From the NCBI GenBank assembly GCA_942486035.1, contig CALNXK010000022.1, positions 331,001 to 395,000 on the forward strand: 64,000 nucleotides of DNA. Reading direction: 5' to 3'. Every line of letters starts with the position of its first letter. The stretch's first letter is position 1. Origin of the DNA: Porites lobata. Taxonomy: Eukaryota; Cnidaria; Anthozoa; Scleractinia; Poritidae. The notes under the pieces were generated by a model, which saw only the letters and a program-made list of their open reading frames with translations, was not told the DNA's origin and did no database searches. The position numbers and the translations under genes were made by a program. This document shows, piece after piece, positions 46,194-56,316 of this stretch.

Positions 46194-46841
46194 AAGATGG
46201 ACGGGGTCACCGACCTTGTTTTCGCCCTGTGTGCTTGTAATTCTGAGTGTTTTTTCCTATTTGTACACAAAATGTTTGAAACTTAAACAACTGTCAAAAG
46301 TTCGTTACTACCAAGCATACTAAAACCGTAAGCCCGTTTGTTTGTCTGGGCTATATCTTTTAAATTAAAACCTCAAATTACCCAATGTTTTAAAAAGGTA
46401 GAGAAATGGACAGTTTTCACATTATCTCTTACATGTAGTTCTCCTGCCTCTAAATGTGGAAATTTAAGTCATTCATATCTAAAAAAATACAACTTCTACT
46501 ATCCAGATTTTCTCCTTAATATATATTTTTTGTGTAGCCATAGCGAGTAAAAAATACAAATAAAAAAGGGGTATCACCATTCTCGTTTCCTTGCAAAACA
46601 ACAACAAATTTCAGTTTCAAATGATCATTTTGATCAGTTTCAAGACAAAGTCCACCCTTTCAGAATTATCAAAATCACTATAAAAAGCATTAATTAGGAC
46701 TACAAAAGGAGCCATAATATTACCTCTTTTTAGGCGACTGGTGAAAATCATCACCACCTTTGAAGTCGCAATATAATAATATGCACATTAGGTGATGAGC
46801 AGTGCAAAACAAGGGAATTACTTTGACAAAATGTTACTTAG

Positions 46842-47008
46842 GTAGCCTGCGTAGCAAGCGTTTCCTCGCGAGGTTCGTCTAGAAAGCTGGGACAAAAACA
46901 AAAAAAAAATGAATGACGGGGGAGGGGGAGGGGAACGAAGGAACCTCCCCCTCCCCCGCTCTAACTTTCGCGCAATAACTCGATTGGAAACGCTTGCTAT
47001 GCAGGCTA
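46842..47008. mobile_element. MITE with AGCCTGCGTAGCAAGCG ends
   Basis: TAGCCTGCGTAGCAAGCGTT and the inverted AACGCTTGCTATGCAGGCTA form the ends. TTACTTA flanks both sides (7 bp, 8 with one change), as for hAT elements. The centre is a G-rich/C-rich inverted pair (GGGGGAGGGGGAGG, CCTCCCCCTCCCCC). Confidence 0.75.
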
Positions 47009-47636
47009 TTACTTAAGAAGCTTATGCAACCTTAGCAGCGATGGTGACAGGATCATCAAAATGGAAGAAAAACAACAACTCCATAAAGGACTCTTTTCTG
47101 GTACCTTTCCTCTCTGTCTTGATGGTTCGCATTTTTTTGCAAAACACCTTAATTTTGCATTTTTGAGTAAGAAACAATAAATTTAACTTGAGTCTCTTAA
47201 TTTTGGTGTCACGTTATGTTTGCAATACTTATTGTTTGCATTGCTTTCAAAATTGCAAAATTTAAGTGTTGCAAAAATATAATGTGATATTGGTACGATG
47301 TGAACTTTGCTAAATTATTTCTCAACTGATCACCTGCCGAGGGCGACTTTAGACGCATGGCAATTTCTTCTTGGATTCAGTCCATCAGCTCTAGGAAAGT
47401 TTGCCCACTTTTAAAATTTGAATTAAACAAGACAGAATGAAGTCTGAAACAGCCCTTATAATTCTCTCTTTAAACCATGTTTCACTGAGTTGTGGTTGCA
47501 TAAGCTCCCTAGCCTATAGTATTTAGTTCTAGTACCTGCACTTAATCTTTTAATTACTAGCACATGCAACATTTGAGTGCTGTTTGTGTTTTGCTGAAAT
47601 TCACATTTTTTTCTAGCCTTGTTCTGACTGTGTTAA
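47009..47636. other. Non-coding stretch downstream of NUF2
   Basis: No gene, tandem repeat or clear mobile element seen. It is AT-rich unique-looking sequence. Confidence 0.5.
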
Positions 47637-47839
47637 CCCTTTAAGCCCCAATATTCAGGTATGAATTCTCCACACTAGTCTCCATACATTGCCCTAAGGA
47701 ATTAGGTGAGAGAGTCTGATAAAAGATCAAAGCATTTTCCTCTCGTGATCATTTTCACAATTCTCATAACCTTTTCTCTTGATGCTGTAGTGGTAGTGTT
47801 AGGAGAAAATTGATGTTGGTATCTTAGGATCTAAAAGGG
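47637..47839. mobile_element. piggyBac-like MITE, TTAA duplication
   Basis: CCCTTTAAGCCCCAATATTC starts the element and CTAAAAGGG ends it, with TTAA directly outside at 47633-47636 and 47840-47843. CCC..GGG ends with a TTAA target fit piggyBac. An older copy lies at 3985-4190. Confidence 0.8.
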
Positions 47840-47872
47840 TTAATGAGTCAGACAATCTAGTTTTCATGGATC

Positions 47873-48778
47873 TTGTTTACTGTGGGTAATGTCGACTGAG
47901 ATATCGGTCGACATAACGGTCGATATAGCAGTCGACAGTCGGTCGATATAGCGGTCGACAGTGGGTCCATAGTCGGTCCATAGTCGGTCGACAGTCGGTC
48001 GATGGTTGGTCGATGGTCGGTCGATAGTGAGATAGACTATCGGCCGAGTATCGGTCGATATTTCGTCGACGCACCTCGACTTACTATCGGTCATATGTCG
48101 GTGATATATCGGTCAACTGTCGGTGATATATCGGTGAACTGTCGGTGGTATATCGGTCAACTGTCGGTGGTATATCGGTCAACTGTCGTTCGAATATTAG
48201 TCGTGTGTTAATTTATCAGGTGAGTCCTATGGCTTTTTTTTTAAGCAAAGACGTCATTAATTACTGTTATCATGCGATGGGGAACATGTGCCAGTGCAAG
48301 GCGCGATTACACTATGAAGAGAACCGAAGAGCACTGGGAACTAAGGACATGATAACCTTTTCTTTCTCCAGTTTGTATCATCACCGATCGTCTGAGTTTT
48401 AGCTGTTAAACAGAACCTGTCTCAGCCTAAGTTGAATCTGCTGCTCCTGTGGTCCCGCAATAATGTAGGAAAATGTAGGAAATGCTAAATGTCGACCGAC
48501 CATCGACCGAGTGTCGACCAATTACTGACCGACACATCGGTCAAGTATCGACCAACTATCGACCAAGTGTCGGCGAAATGTCGGCGAAGTGTCGGTGAAC
48601 GAAAAGCTACATCGGCCGAGACACATCTGGAACGACTATCGGTCTTGTCTCGACCGAGTGTCGACCCACTATCGACCGCTATATCGACCGACTGTCGACC
48701 GAGTGTCGACCGACTATCGACCGAGTGTCAACCGCTATATCGACCGATATCTCGGTCGACATTACCCACAGTAAACAA
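47873..48778. mobile_element. 906-bp inverted-repeat element built from TCGGTCGATA-like decamers
   Basis: The ends TTGTTTACTGTGGGTAATGT and ACATTACCCACAGTAAACAA are perfect inverted copies. Inside each end, about 300 bases consist of degenerate tandem decamers, TCGGTCGATA/CGACAGTCGG on the left and the complement TATCGACCGA/CTGTCGACCG on the right. A unique centre lies between (about 48220-48480). No transposase-like frame and no clear target duplication are seen. Translations of these arms (STDYRPSV-like) are repeat artefacts. Confidence 0.85.
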
Positions 48779-49877
48779 CATCCGTCTTCATTAGATTGCA
48801 ATTAAGTGATGTAGTAGTTGTAATTAAGCTGAAAGCAGGACCGGAGCACTGTTTTCACTATAGGGACAGTATAATGCTCTTCCCTTGCTGTACTTGAGTT
48901 AGCTAAAATTTATATTCTACTTTAAACTCATCAATTTGAAAAACTTACTGTCAAAATCTTAAGTTATGTACATAACAATGCAGTTCATGTATGAAAACCA
49001 TTGTTAAATCAAAAATTACAACACAAAACATTCTTATCAAAAGTGTCCTACAAAAGATTAAATACAATTTGTATTTAAATTGCTTGAGATTGTGAGCAGC
49101 AGATGGACGTTTTATCTAATGATGGTATTGGTATTGCCATAACTCTGTCCTGAAGCTTGATAATATACAATCATGTACTGATATAATTATCATTGTGTTT
49201 CAAAATATACCCTGGTCAGGGCTGCAAAGTTAATAATAATTTATATTAATAATAAATAAGTCACCATGATTATTTTTGATCAGTATAAACACAATGTGGC
49301 CAGACAACTCATTATTAAGTTAAATTTCATTTTCTTCTTAACACACCTTATTCAAAATATTACACAGAAGCAGTATTTTTTAGATTTAACTTTATCTTCA
49401 AACATATATTTGTTGATGATTAAAATGCCAGTTATACCTTTCAAGATGTTCACACAGACATGGGCAAAGTTTGGTTTCCCTTTGTCTGGTTGACTGATTG
49501 TTATTTGCCAGCCTTTCTTCTAACTTAGAGTTTTTGACTGCATGTTTTGTTTTTTCCTCTTGGAAAATTGAGAAGTTTCAACTGTATTTGCTAAGTAAAT
49601 ATCTGCTCTGATTGCCTTTGGAATAAAGCCTAATTTTTGTACAGTAACTGTTGTTCTCTGAGCTTGAACTATGGGAGCAGTTTTTCAAGTAAGACATTAG
49701 TGGGCCGGGTATTCTGCAATCGCTGCGACTCTTGACTTTGTCCTGTTGGTGTCCTTAATATTTTAATTTTTTCTTAGGTGTAGTTCTGTAGTTTTTTCGA
49801 CTTCAATATCACTTTTACTAATTATTCTTAAATGTATCTTGAACAATCAAGACATTTCACAGAAGCTGTCAAACTAT
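48779..49877. other. Non-coding stretch with an orphan AATAAA
   Basis: AT-rich sequence with no supported exon. A plus-strand AATAAA in GGAATAAAGCC near 49621 has no gene attached to it in this window. Confidence 0.5.
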
Positions 49878-49961
49878 TTACCCAGGTGTCATCCAGTGAT
49901 GACCAAACCATGATATCACCAGTAGAGTTACCATAAGGAAGGTTAAGGGACCATCACGTGG
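49878..49961 (-). CDS. Candidate GPI-anchor tail exon of the Ly6-like gene
   Basis: On the minus strand a CAG acceptor at 49964-49962 opens PRDGPLTFLMVTLLVISWFG, followed by a few residues and a TAA stop. A small polar stretch followed by a hydrophobic C-terminal run is what a GPI-attachment signal looks like, and the Ly6 exon upstream lacks one. The exon could join in phase 0 to a weak donor (GAT/GTAACT) at 51524. The joint is inferred only. Confidence 0.3.
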   Translation of the reverse strand, partial: PRDGPLTFLMVTLLVISWFGHHWMTPG

Positions 49962-50158
49962 CTGCGATGATGATGTGGGTGGAACGTTTGTTGATGTCAG
50001 AGAATAATTACCCGGGAGAACAAAGAAAAAAGGGGCCATCACCAGCACAGAACCATGGAATTCAGGTATTATTATTTTTTTGCGCACAAAAGGGCTTGGT
50101 TTAACCTTTTTCCAGGAGCCACTATTACCTATAGATACTAATTATTACACTCATTTAA

Positions 50159-51487
50159 GGTGACTCGACCCAGTTTTTTGGGGGGGTTACCATCCTACTT
50201 TGAAGCTCTCTGGTTTCCCCACCTTTACTTTTATCGAATTTCATGGTCATTGAAAAACTGTGACATTACCTTCTATAAGCCCAAACTTGAGTAAACATTG
50301 AAGATTTTTAGCGTTTGGCTGAGTTTGTGCTTTGGGAGTTGTCTATTGTTTCTAGTCTGTCATGATACAGCATTCTTGTTCAGCACACGTGCAATGACCA
50401 CGCTTGGCTGACTTCCGAATGCTCACCGAGATATAATAACTTCGTATAAGAAAATAGAAGGGATTCCCGTCATGAGTTGGTTTAATTATTGGCTTGCATT
50501 AAACCTATGAAAAAATGGTATTTCTTTAATAGTAAGTAGATTTAGTGTGTAGCACTCCTTGATTTTTTTGCAAAGGCACAAGAAACACGAGAATTATCAC
50601 GCGATGACCTGTCTCACGGTACCAAAATTATCATATCTCGGTGAGCATTCGCAAGTCAGCCAAGCGCAATCATTGCACGCGTGCTGAACAAGAATGCTGT
50701 CTCATGACAGACTAGAAACAATAGACAACTCCCAAAGCACAAATTCAGCCAAAACGCTAAAAATCTTCAGTGTTTACTCAAGTTTGGGCTTATAGAAGAT
50801 AATGTCACAGTTTTTCAATGACCATGAAATTCAGAGTCCGGGTAGTTAGTTAATCAATTGTGGCCCTGAAAAAATTTGAAGGAAAAAAAACTACGAATTT
50901 TTAAGAAAATGCTTTTTTCGTGAGATTGACTCTTAAACGCTGACAAACGTCAACAAATTGCGAAAACTATAATTTCTATATGTTTGCTTTGCTCGAAATC
51001 GCGCGCATTTACAAGGCCCTAAATTGTTTTGCGGACTTGCAAGGACCCATCTGTTATAAGGATGCCCAAAATACAGAGATGAATCTCACAGTTTATTGGA
51101 TATAATCCGTGTAAAGTTTACTTATCATTTTCGCATAAATTATGACCTAAATTTGGAAACCGCTGAATTTCTCTAATTGGGTCTTTGCGATTTTGGTGAA
51201 ACTCTGTTCAGCGCAAGGCACTAATGCGCACTATGTGTAGCCGAGAGATTTTCACGAAAAAATGCCGGTAACAGCAGATTTTCGACTCAGACCTCAAAGG
51301 GGCGTGGCATTATAACCACGTGACATTTACTCCGATCGGCAAAAATTTTATGTTATATTGTAGATTGATCTATATGTTATCCATTCTATGTGTTAGACTT
51401 GCGATAAAAGTAAAGGTGGGGATACCAGAGAGCTTCAAAGTAGGATGGTACCCCCCCTCCCCCCCCCCAAAAAAAACTCGAGTCACC
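50159..51487. mobile_element. TTAA-flanked foldback element with interrupted right arm
   Basis: The ends GGTGACTCG and CGAGTCACC lie between TTAA at 50155-50158 and 51488-51491. The left arm is continuous over 50159-50440. The right arm is split: 50625-50832 matches the inner part and 51402-51487 the outer part, with 569 unmatched bases between. The split suggests a later insertion. No coding capacity is seen. Confidence 0.8.
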
Positions 51488-52290
51488 TTAAATTATCTAG
51501 TAAAATTATGCCTGTATTAGTTACATCATTATGCCGTTCTAGTGTACCTTTGAAGGTTGTGGCAGTATTGCACAGGTCACCACCACAGCACTTTATGCAG
51601 TCGGTAAACTGTTTTGGGTTGTTATCTAGCTTTCCACAACCTCCAGGAAGCCCCCAACAATTTAATTTGTGTTTGCAGCTCAATTTAAAGCTTTGTGGCT
51701 CTGAAATTTCAAATACAAAAACTTAATTACAATCGACTCCAATCCTTCGCTAGAGAAAATCTGAAGTTCAGGGTATAAAATAAACAATAAACCACATAAC
51801 TCCTAGTACGATTCATCAGCGAAGTTCATCCTTTGTCATGTTACGTGAAATTTGAACCATTGTAGCTCTGTGCTCATAACTCCTGTAAACTTCATTCCCA
51901 GTTCTCGTAATGTAAATAAAATGCGAGTAAAGGCATGCCTCCTGATTGCCCAAAGTAAACTTGGGCACGACGACAACAATTACATCATTTTCATATTGGG
52001 CAGTAAACTCTCTTGACTTAAGAGCCAAGGATGGTCTCCAACAAGTTAGTGACACATTTGCGTTATCGAAAGCTATTGTCAGTAATAACTGGTGAAATGA
52101 AGCATTTGGGTATCCACGATGATTATAAGGGCTATTCATGATCAATGCTTCTGTATTTTATATACATACCGTTATTTAGATATCGAATGACATGTATCCA
52201 ACAAGAATCTTCTCCATCATTGCAGTTTACGACAGTTTTGCATGCTGGGTCTTCATAAGGCTCTTTATCATACCCAGAACAATTGAAACA
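51483..52290 (-). CDS. Ly6/uPAR-type three-finger protein, partial
   Basis: Two minus-strand exons are supported. Exon 52290-52170 encodes CFNCSGYDKEPYEDPAC and then CNDGEDSCWIHV, ending in phase 1 at GTATGT. The exon starting at 51700 encodes SCKHKLNCWGLPGGCG and then DCIKCCGGDLCNTA. They join in frame (G/AG gives Glu) and give the ordered cysteines and the closing CCxxDLCN signature of the Ly6/uPAR three-finger fold. Such proteins are usually secreted or GPI-anchored receptors or modulators at the cell surface. If read through, the second exon stops at TGA 51485-51483, a stop supplied by the edge of the foldback element (50159-51487). Otherwise it splices to the candidate tail exon at 49878. 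The exon with the signal peptide was not found. Confidence 0.65.
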
Positions 52291-52377
52291 CTGCATTTAA
52301 ATGGCTAAGGAAGTAAATAAAGTACTTGCAAGCATAATTTTTGAGAAAGCAGCTGACAGACACCTGAACTTAAATTA

Positions 52378-52520
52378 CAGTTGATCCTTTTTACAACACC
52401 CACGTTGGGGACAGAAGAAAGTGGCCATTGTAGAGAGGTTGAAACAAGGGTGAAAGTATGGACTGTCCACCAAAAAAGATGGCTGTTGTAGAGAGGTGGC
52501 CCTTATTAGAGGTTCGACTG
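52378..52520. mobile_element. Tc1/mariner-like MITE (TA-CAGTTGATCC)
   Basis: TA flanks on both sides, left end CAGTTGATCC, right end GGTTCGACTG. The interior repeats TGTAGAGAGGT twice. 143 bp. Confidence 0.65.
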
Positions 52521-52568
52521 TAATTTTCATGTACACTTTAAGACCAGGAGCTCCTGTTAAGACAAAAA

Positions 52569-52967
52569 GAGTTCTGAAGTAATGACGTCATAAACATAAA
52601 AAATTTGTGAAATTATGGGATTTGTCGAGATATTCTGAAAGAACAACGTTCAAGACGCCTACGCGCCAAAAATTAGCAATTCGGGGCAAATTTCCTCTGA
52701 GACATTAGCCCAGTTATGCTGTGACGATTCCATACAAATCCTTCTCAATTTGGCTCGGTTCATAAGATTAGGAACCAGGTAAGATTTACAAGGATTTGTA
52801 TGGAGTCATCAGAGCACAACTGGGCTAATATCTCAGAGACAATCTGCCCCGAGTTGCTAATTTTTAGCAACTAGAGTAGGCGTCTTGGACGTTGTTCTTT
52901 CAGAATATCTTAACAAATCCCATAATTTCACAAATTTCATTTTCTATGACGTCACACTTCGGAACTC
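52569..52967. repeat. Near-perfect long foldback (arms about 175 bp)
   Basis: The left arm 52569-52744 is inverted in 52788-52967 with few changes. Matching landmarks are TTTGTGAAATTATGGGATTT with its complement, CCCAGTTATGCTGTG with CACAACTGGGC, and CATACAAATCCTT with AAGGATTTGTATG. The loop is only about 43 bases, so transcripts would form a long hairpin. Confidence 0.85.
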
Positions 52968-54498
52968 TATAATGACATTAAATTGTCACAGAAGCTCATT
53001 TTTGCAATTCAGAAAGGGCAGCATAACTACTAATCAATATCAATTTTTGGCTTTTCCTCCAGTATAAATAAATTAGTTGGTCCAAAGAAAAAATGACAAA
53101 GACACCCTGTGCAGCTTGCAGTCATGTGGCATAAGGCAAAAACTATGGATAAAACTTAAACTGTCAATACCAGAGACTAGAAAGCCTATTTTCAAGTGAC
53201 TGCAGGAGGCAGCCCCCTTCAAAAGTCAAACTTCACATGTGCTAAATTAATGCATATGAGGAAAACCTCTTGTTCTCCCCCATTTACACTCTCTTGTTCA
53301 TAAAAGACAATTTGAGGCCTTTAATGCATAAGGGGAAGATTTTACAACAGTTTGAAAATTTCAAAATTTACAAGAATTTATATGGAAACCAGCCAACCGT
53401 GACTGGGAGGCAAGAGTTTTTTTTCCTAAACAAATCCTTCTAATTTTTGGCAGTCAATACTTTTGAGATATATGAAAATTTACAGGTTACCTTAATAATT
53501 CTTAAAATGCTTTTTCAGTTCCTGCTAAAAATACTTTTCAAGAGCTAATTTTTTTCATGTTTTCAGAAAGTTGACCACATGACCAACTGTTACAAAAGGC
53601 TTAATGGCAAGGGCTAAGGGTTGTATCCCATAATGTTGGCATGAAGGGTCAGGTAACCAGGTTACAAAGAGCCTATTTCCAGGATCATGGAAATATTTTT
53701 GCCTAGTCCCTGTACGGCGTCCTCCCAGGCCTTCTTGGTCAATACATTTTCTTTATGACGTATGAACTCACTCTTGGATCTCGTGACCAAAAATGCAAAG
53801 GCCGTGCAGAATAATTAGGCCTAGGAACCAGGCTTTTAGCCAGACAAAGAAACCTGGCCTTCCAGAAGGCATGTTTCCCACAAAATTATGAGATTAAGTG
53901 AATTTTCCTTGTATTTCTTCGAAAAATGGGCGTCCACAGGACGGCTGGACACGCTTCTGGCTAAAACCTTGCCAAGAACTACGCAAGGCATGCTTGAAAT
54001 GAGTCATAAAGATTCCATCCAAGGACACTTTGAAAGTAGGGTGGCGAAAATCATACATTTTGATGTAAAATCATATGTAAGGCCGTTGTTAGCGACCAAC
54101 ACAAGACTGACCTTCATGGGTCAATGCCATAAGGAACACTAATAATGTACAATGTGGCATTAGGCATACTTCCATCGTTATTTATTCATTATCGGCTTGC
54201 AAATCTGTGAAGAGTTAACAAGAAAAAGGTCTTCATTGCGCTATCGCGTAAACATATTGTTTGATTTTGACGTTCAACAGTGACACAGTACCTAGCAATA
54301 ACTGCCAAAAAGTTAGGCTGTACAAGTAAATGGCCGGGGGAATTAAACTGAAATTGTATTGTACTTGTATAGTATTAAAATACCGTGTCAGTGAAATTAA
54401 TAAAGTGAAATTAATAAAGTGAAAGTCCAGACTAGAAGTAGGTCTAATCTATTTCACGGGTTAATTAAAATCACTCTATAATTTGGTATAGCTTACCT

Positions 54499-54720
54499 CA
54501 GGGGCACCCAACGAGAATAGAGTTCAAAACCACTTAAACATAGCATTGTTAAACGTATTTTAGTATTTATTATTTAAACACTAAAAACGGCTGTGTAGCA
54601 GACTAAGGAGAGGCAGGCAAGTAAGAAATTTTACAACAAAATAATGTTCCGAAAATTGTAGATCTCAAATCACGGTCTTCCGAACAGATATTTTCCGAAA
54701 ATTGTCGTTGGGTGCCCCTG
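54499..54720. mobile_element. hAT-like MITE, CAGGGGCACCCAACG family, 6-bp duplication, copy 2
   Basis: Ends CAGGGGCACCCAACGA and TCGTTGGGTGCCCCTG are perfectly inverted. TTACCT flanks both sides (54493-54498 and 54721-54726). The interior matches 23690-24089 closely (AGTTCAAAACCACTTAA, GAACGTATTTTAG-like, CCGAACAGATATTTTCC). Confidence 0.85.
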
Positions 54721-56316
54721 TTACCTCTGTAGTTTGTCGTGTCTTTTCACTGCACGAAGACACCTAAGTGAAAGTGAAATACTTCCGGTTTTGACAAGCC
54801 CATTTGGTCAGTTTCTCGTCCCCAGAGCCTCTCGGCTTTTGTTAAAGCTAGAAAAGCGCGAAAAAGGAAGGGAAAATCTCCAATCCGACTTCTTAGAGGA
54901 AAGAGATATTATTAACATGTTGTACCTCATTCCCTCTGTCCTAGGTATAAATAAATGAATATGCGCTAGAGCTGACAAGCTCGTACGCCCTTCGTTTTCT
55001 CCCTGCTCGCCTCATCCTCGATCCTCTTTCACGCCCCCTTCAAAAGCCTGCCTTGCAGGCTAGCGTACATTTTTCTTTATTTATTTTTCTTTGGTTAAGC
55101 CTGCGTTTTCATCTTTCTCCTTTTGTTTTGGAGATTTTTGCTAAAATTGCGATTAAAGTTTGCTAACGAATGTTTCTTTATAGCTTGCAATCCTGGACTT
55201 GTTGCACATTCTCCCTCGCGCGTTCCCTTCAAGTTCTCGCCCTCCGTCTTCTTCTGTGAACTCCCTTTGAAGGCCTTCCACGCACTCTACAGTCACGCTG
55301 AAAAGACTCACTTGACTTTATTAGCTATCTAGACACAAATTGCTTTATTCAATTTTATGCGAGTTAACGGGGACTTGATTGATTTACTTAGTAATTGATT
55401 GAAAGAAGAAGTGAAATATGATATTACAATGTAGAGTGACCTGAAAACAATCCGTAATTTTAGCCGGCGTGCCCTGCATAACTGAGCTGTATAACTGGAA
55501 GTAAACACTACAACTATGAAAAGACGTAATCAATCCGGCCGCTTACTCTTATAGAAATATGTAAATAATTCTGATTCATTTCTACACTCACCAACTATCA
55601 CACTACAGGTTTTAAAAAAAACTCTCTTTTCTGGAGATTTGAATGTTCTGTCTCCTGAATTTCCCAGAACTTTGCTGAGAAAAGATGTGTTACTCTTCTG
55701 GGCTATTCTCTGTCAATCAGAAAAGGTCAATTAAGCCAACAGACAAGAGAGAAGGGTAAACATTTCAATTAAATTAAAACTTAAGAGGAGACGAACAGAA
55801 GACTAGCTTATTGACGCTGAAGCACTTCTACAGAAGAAGTCGATCAAGTCAGTTGTAAAAGAAGAAAGGCTATCAGTTACTTAAGGTTGTCGGGGTAGAT
55901 CGTACGTTTAATTTGCATGCCTCAATCCAATATGGTTAGATAGTTTAATGGAATGTCTACTGGAACGCTAGTGTGGGCGAACTTTTTCGGTCTTTTCTTG
56001 GTCAGATAATTAGGTTCTGGCTAGGAGGTTCACTTGTGGTAAAAACGGCGTTTCTTTGCTACCAATTTCAATTTTGAGTTTTCTAGTTGTGCATATATCA
56101 TTTGTCAATGCTTCATTTCACATTTATTTATTGTCATTCAACATTTATGTTTGAGCTTATACCTTCTAAGTCCACCTTACGCCTAATAACTGAAAGCTAA
56201 GAAGTATATCTAAAACGTAGCTGTAGTTAAAAGAGATTTAGTTGATGACTGTTAGGGTAACTATGTCTTCTGAAAGCTACTGAATTTCCCGCTTTCTTGT
56301 TTTCTTAGAGGTGAGG

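Larger units (their letters stand above)
52291..56316. other. Region between the Ly6-like gene and the SEA gene
   Basis: No supported gene apart from the missing 5' exon of the Ly6-like gene, which must lie on the minus strand at or beyond here. It contains a mariner-like MITE, a 400-bp foldback, a second copy of the CAGGGGCACCCAACG family, and a stretch near 53690-53740 related to 39960-40015 (CCTGTACGGC with CAGGCCTTC). Confidence 0.6.

Noticed and set aside
47864..48794. Frames with STDYRPSV-type repeats that look like a repetitive protein
   Set aside because: They follow the decamer arrays in several frames and both strands, so they are artefacts of the inverted-repeat element.
51816..52145. 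109-residue minus-strand frame between the two Ly6 exons
   Set aside because: The only acceptor in front of it lies about 19 bases after the previous donor, too close for an intron. The two Ly6 exons join in phase without it.
53770..53872. Minus-strand candidate signal-peptide exon (FFVWLKAWFLGLIILHG) for the Ly6-like gene, with a GTGAGT donor
   Set aside because: It ends in phase 2, while the first known Ly6 exon needs phase 0. The neighbouring sequence is also related to a dispersed repeat.
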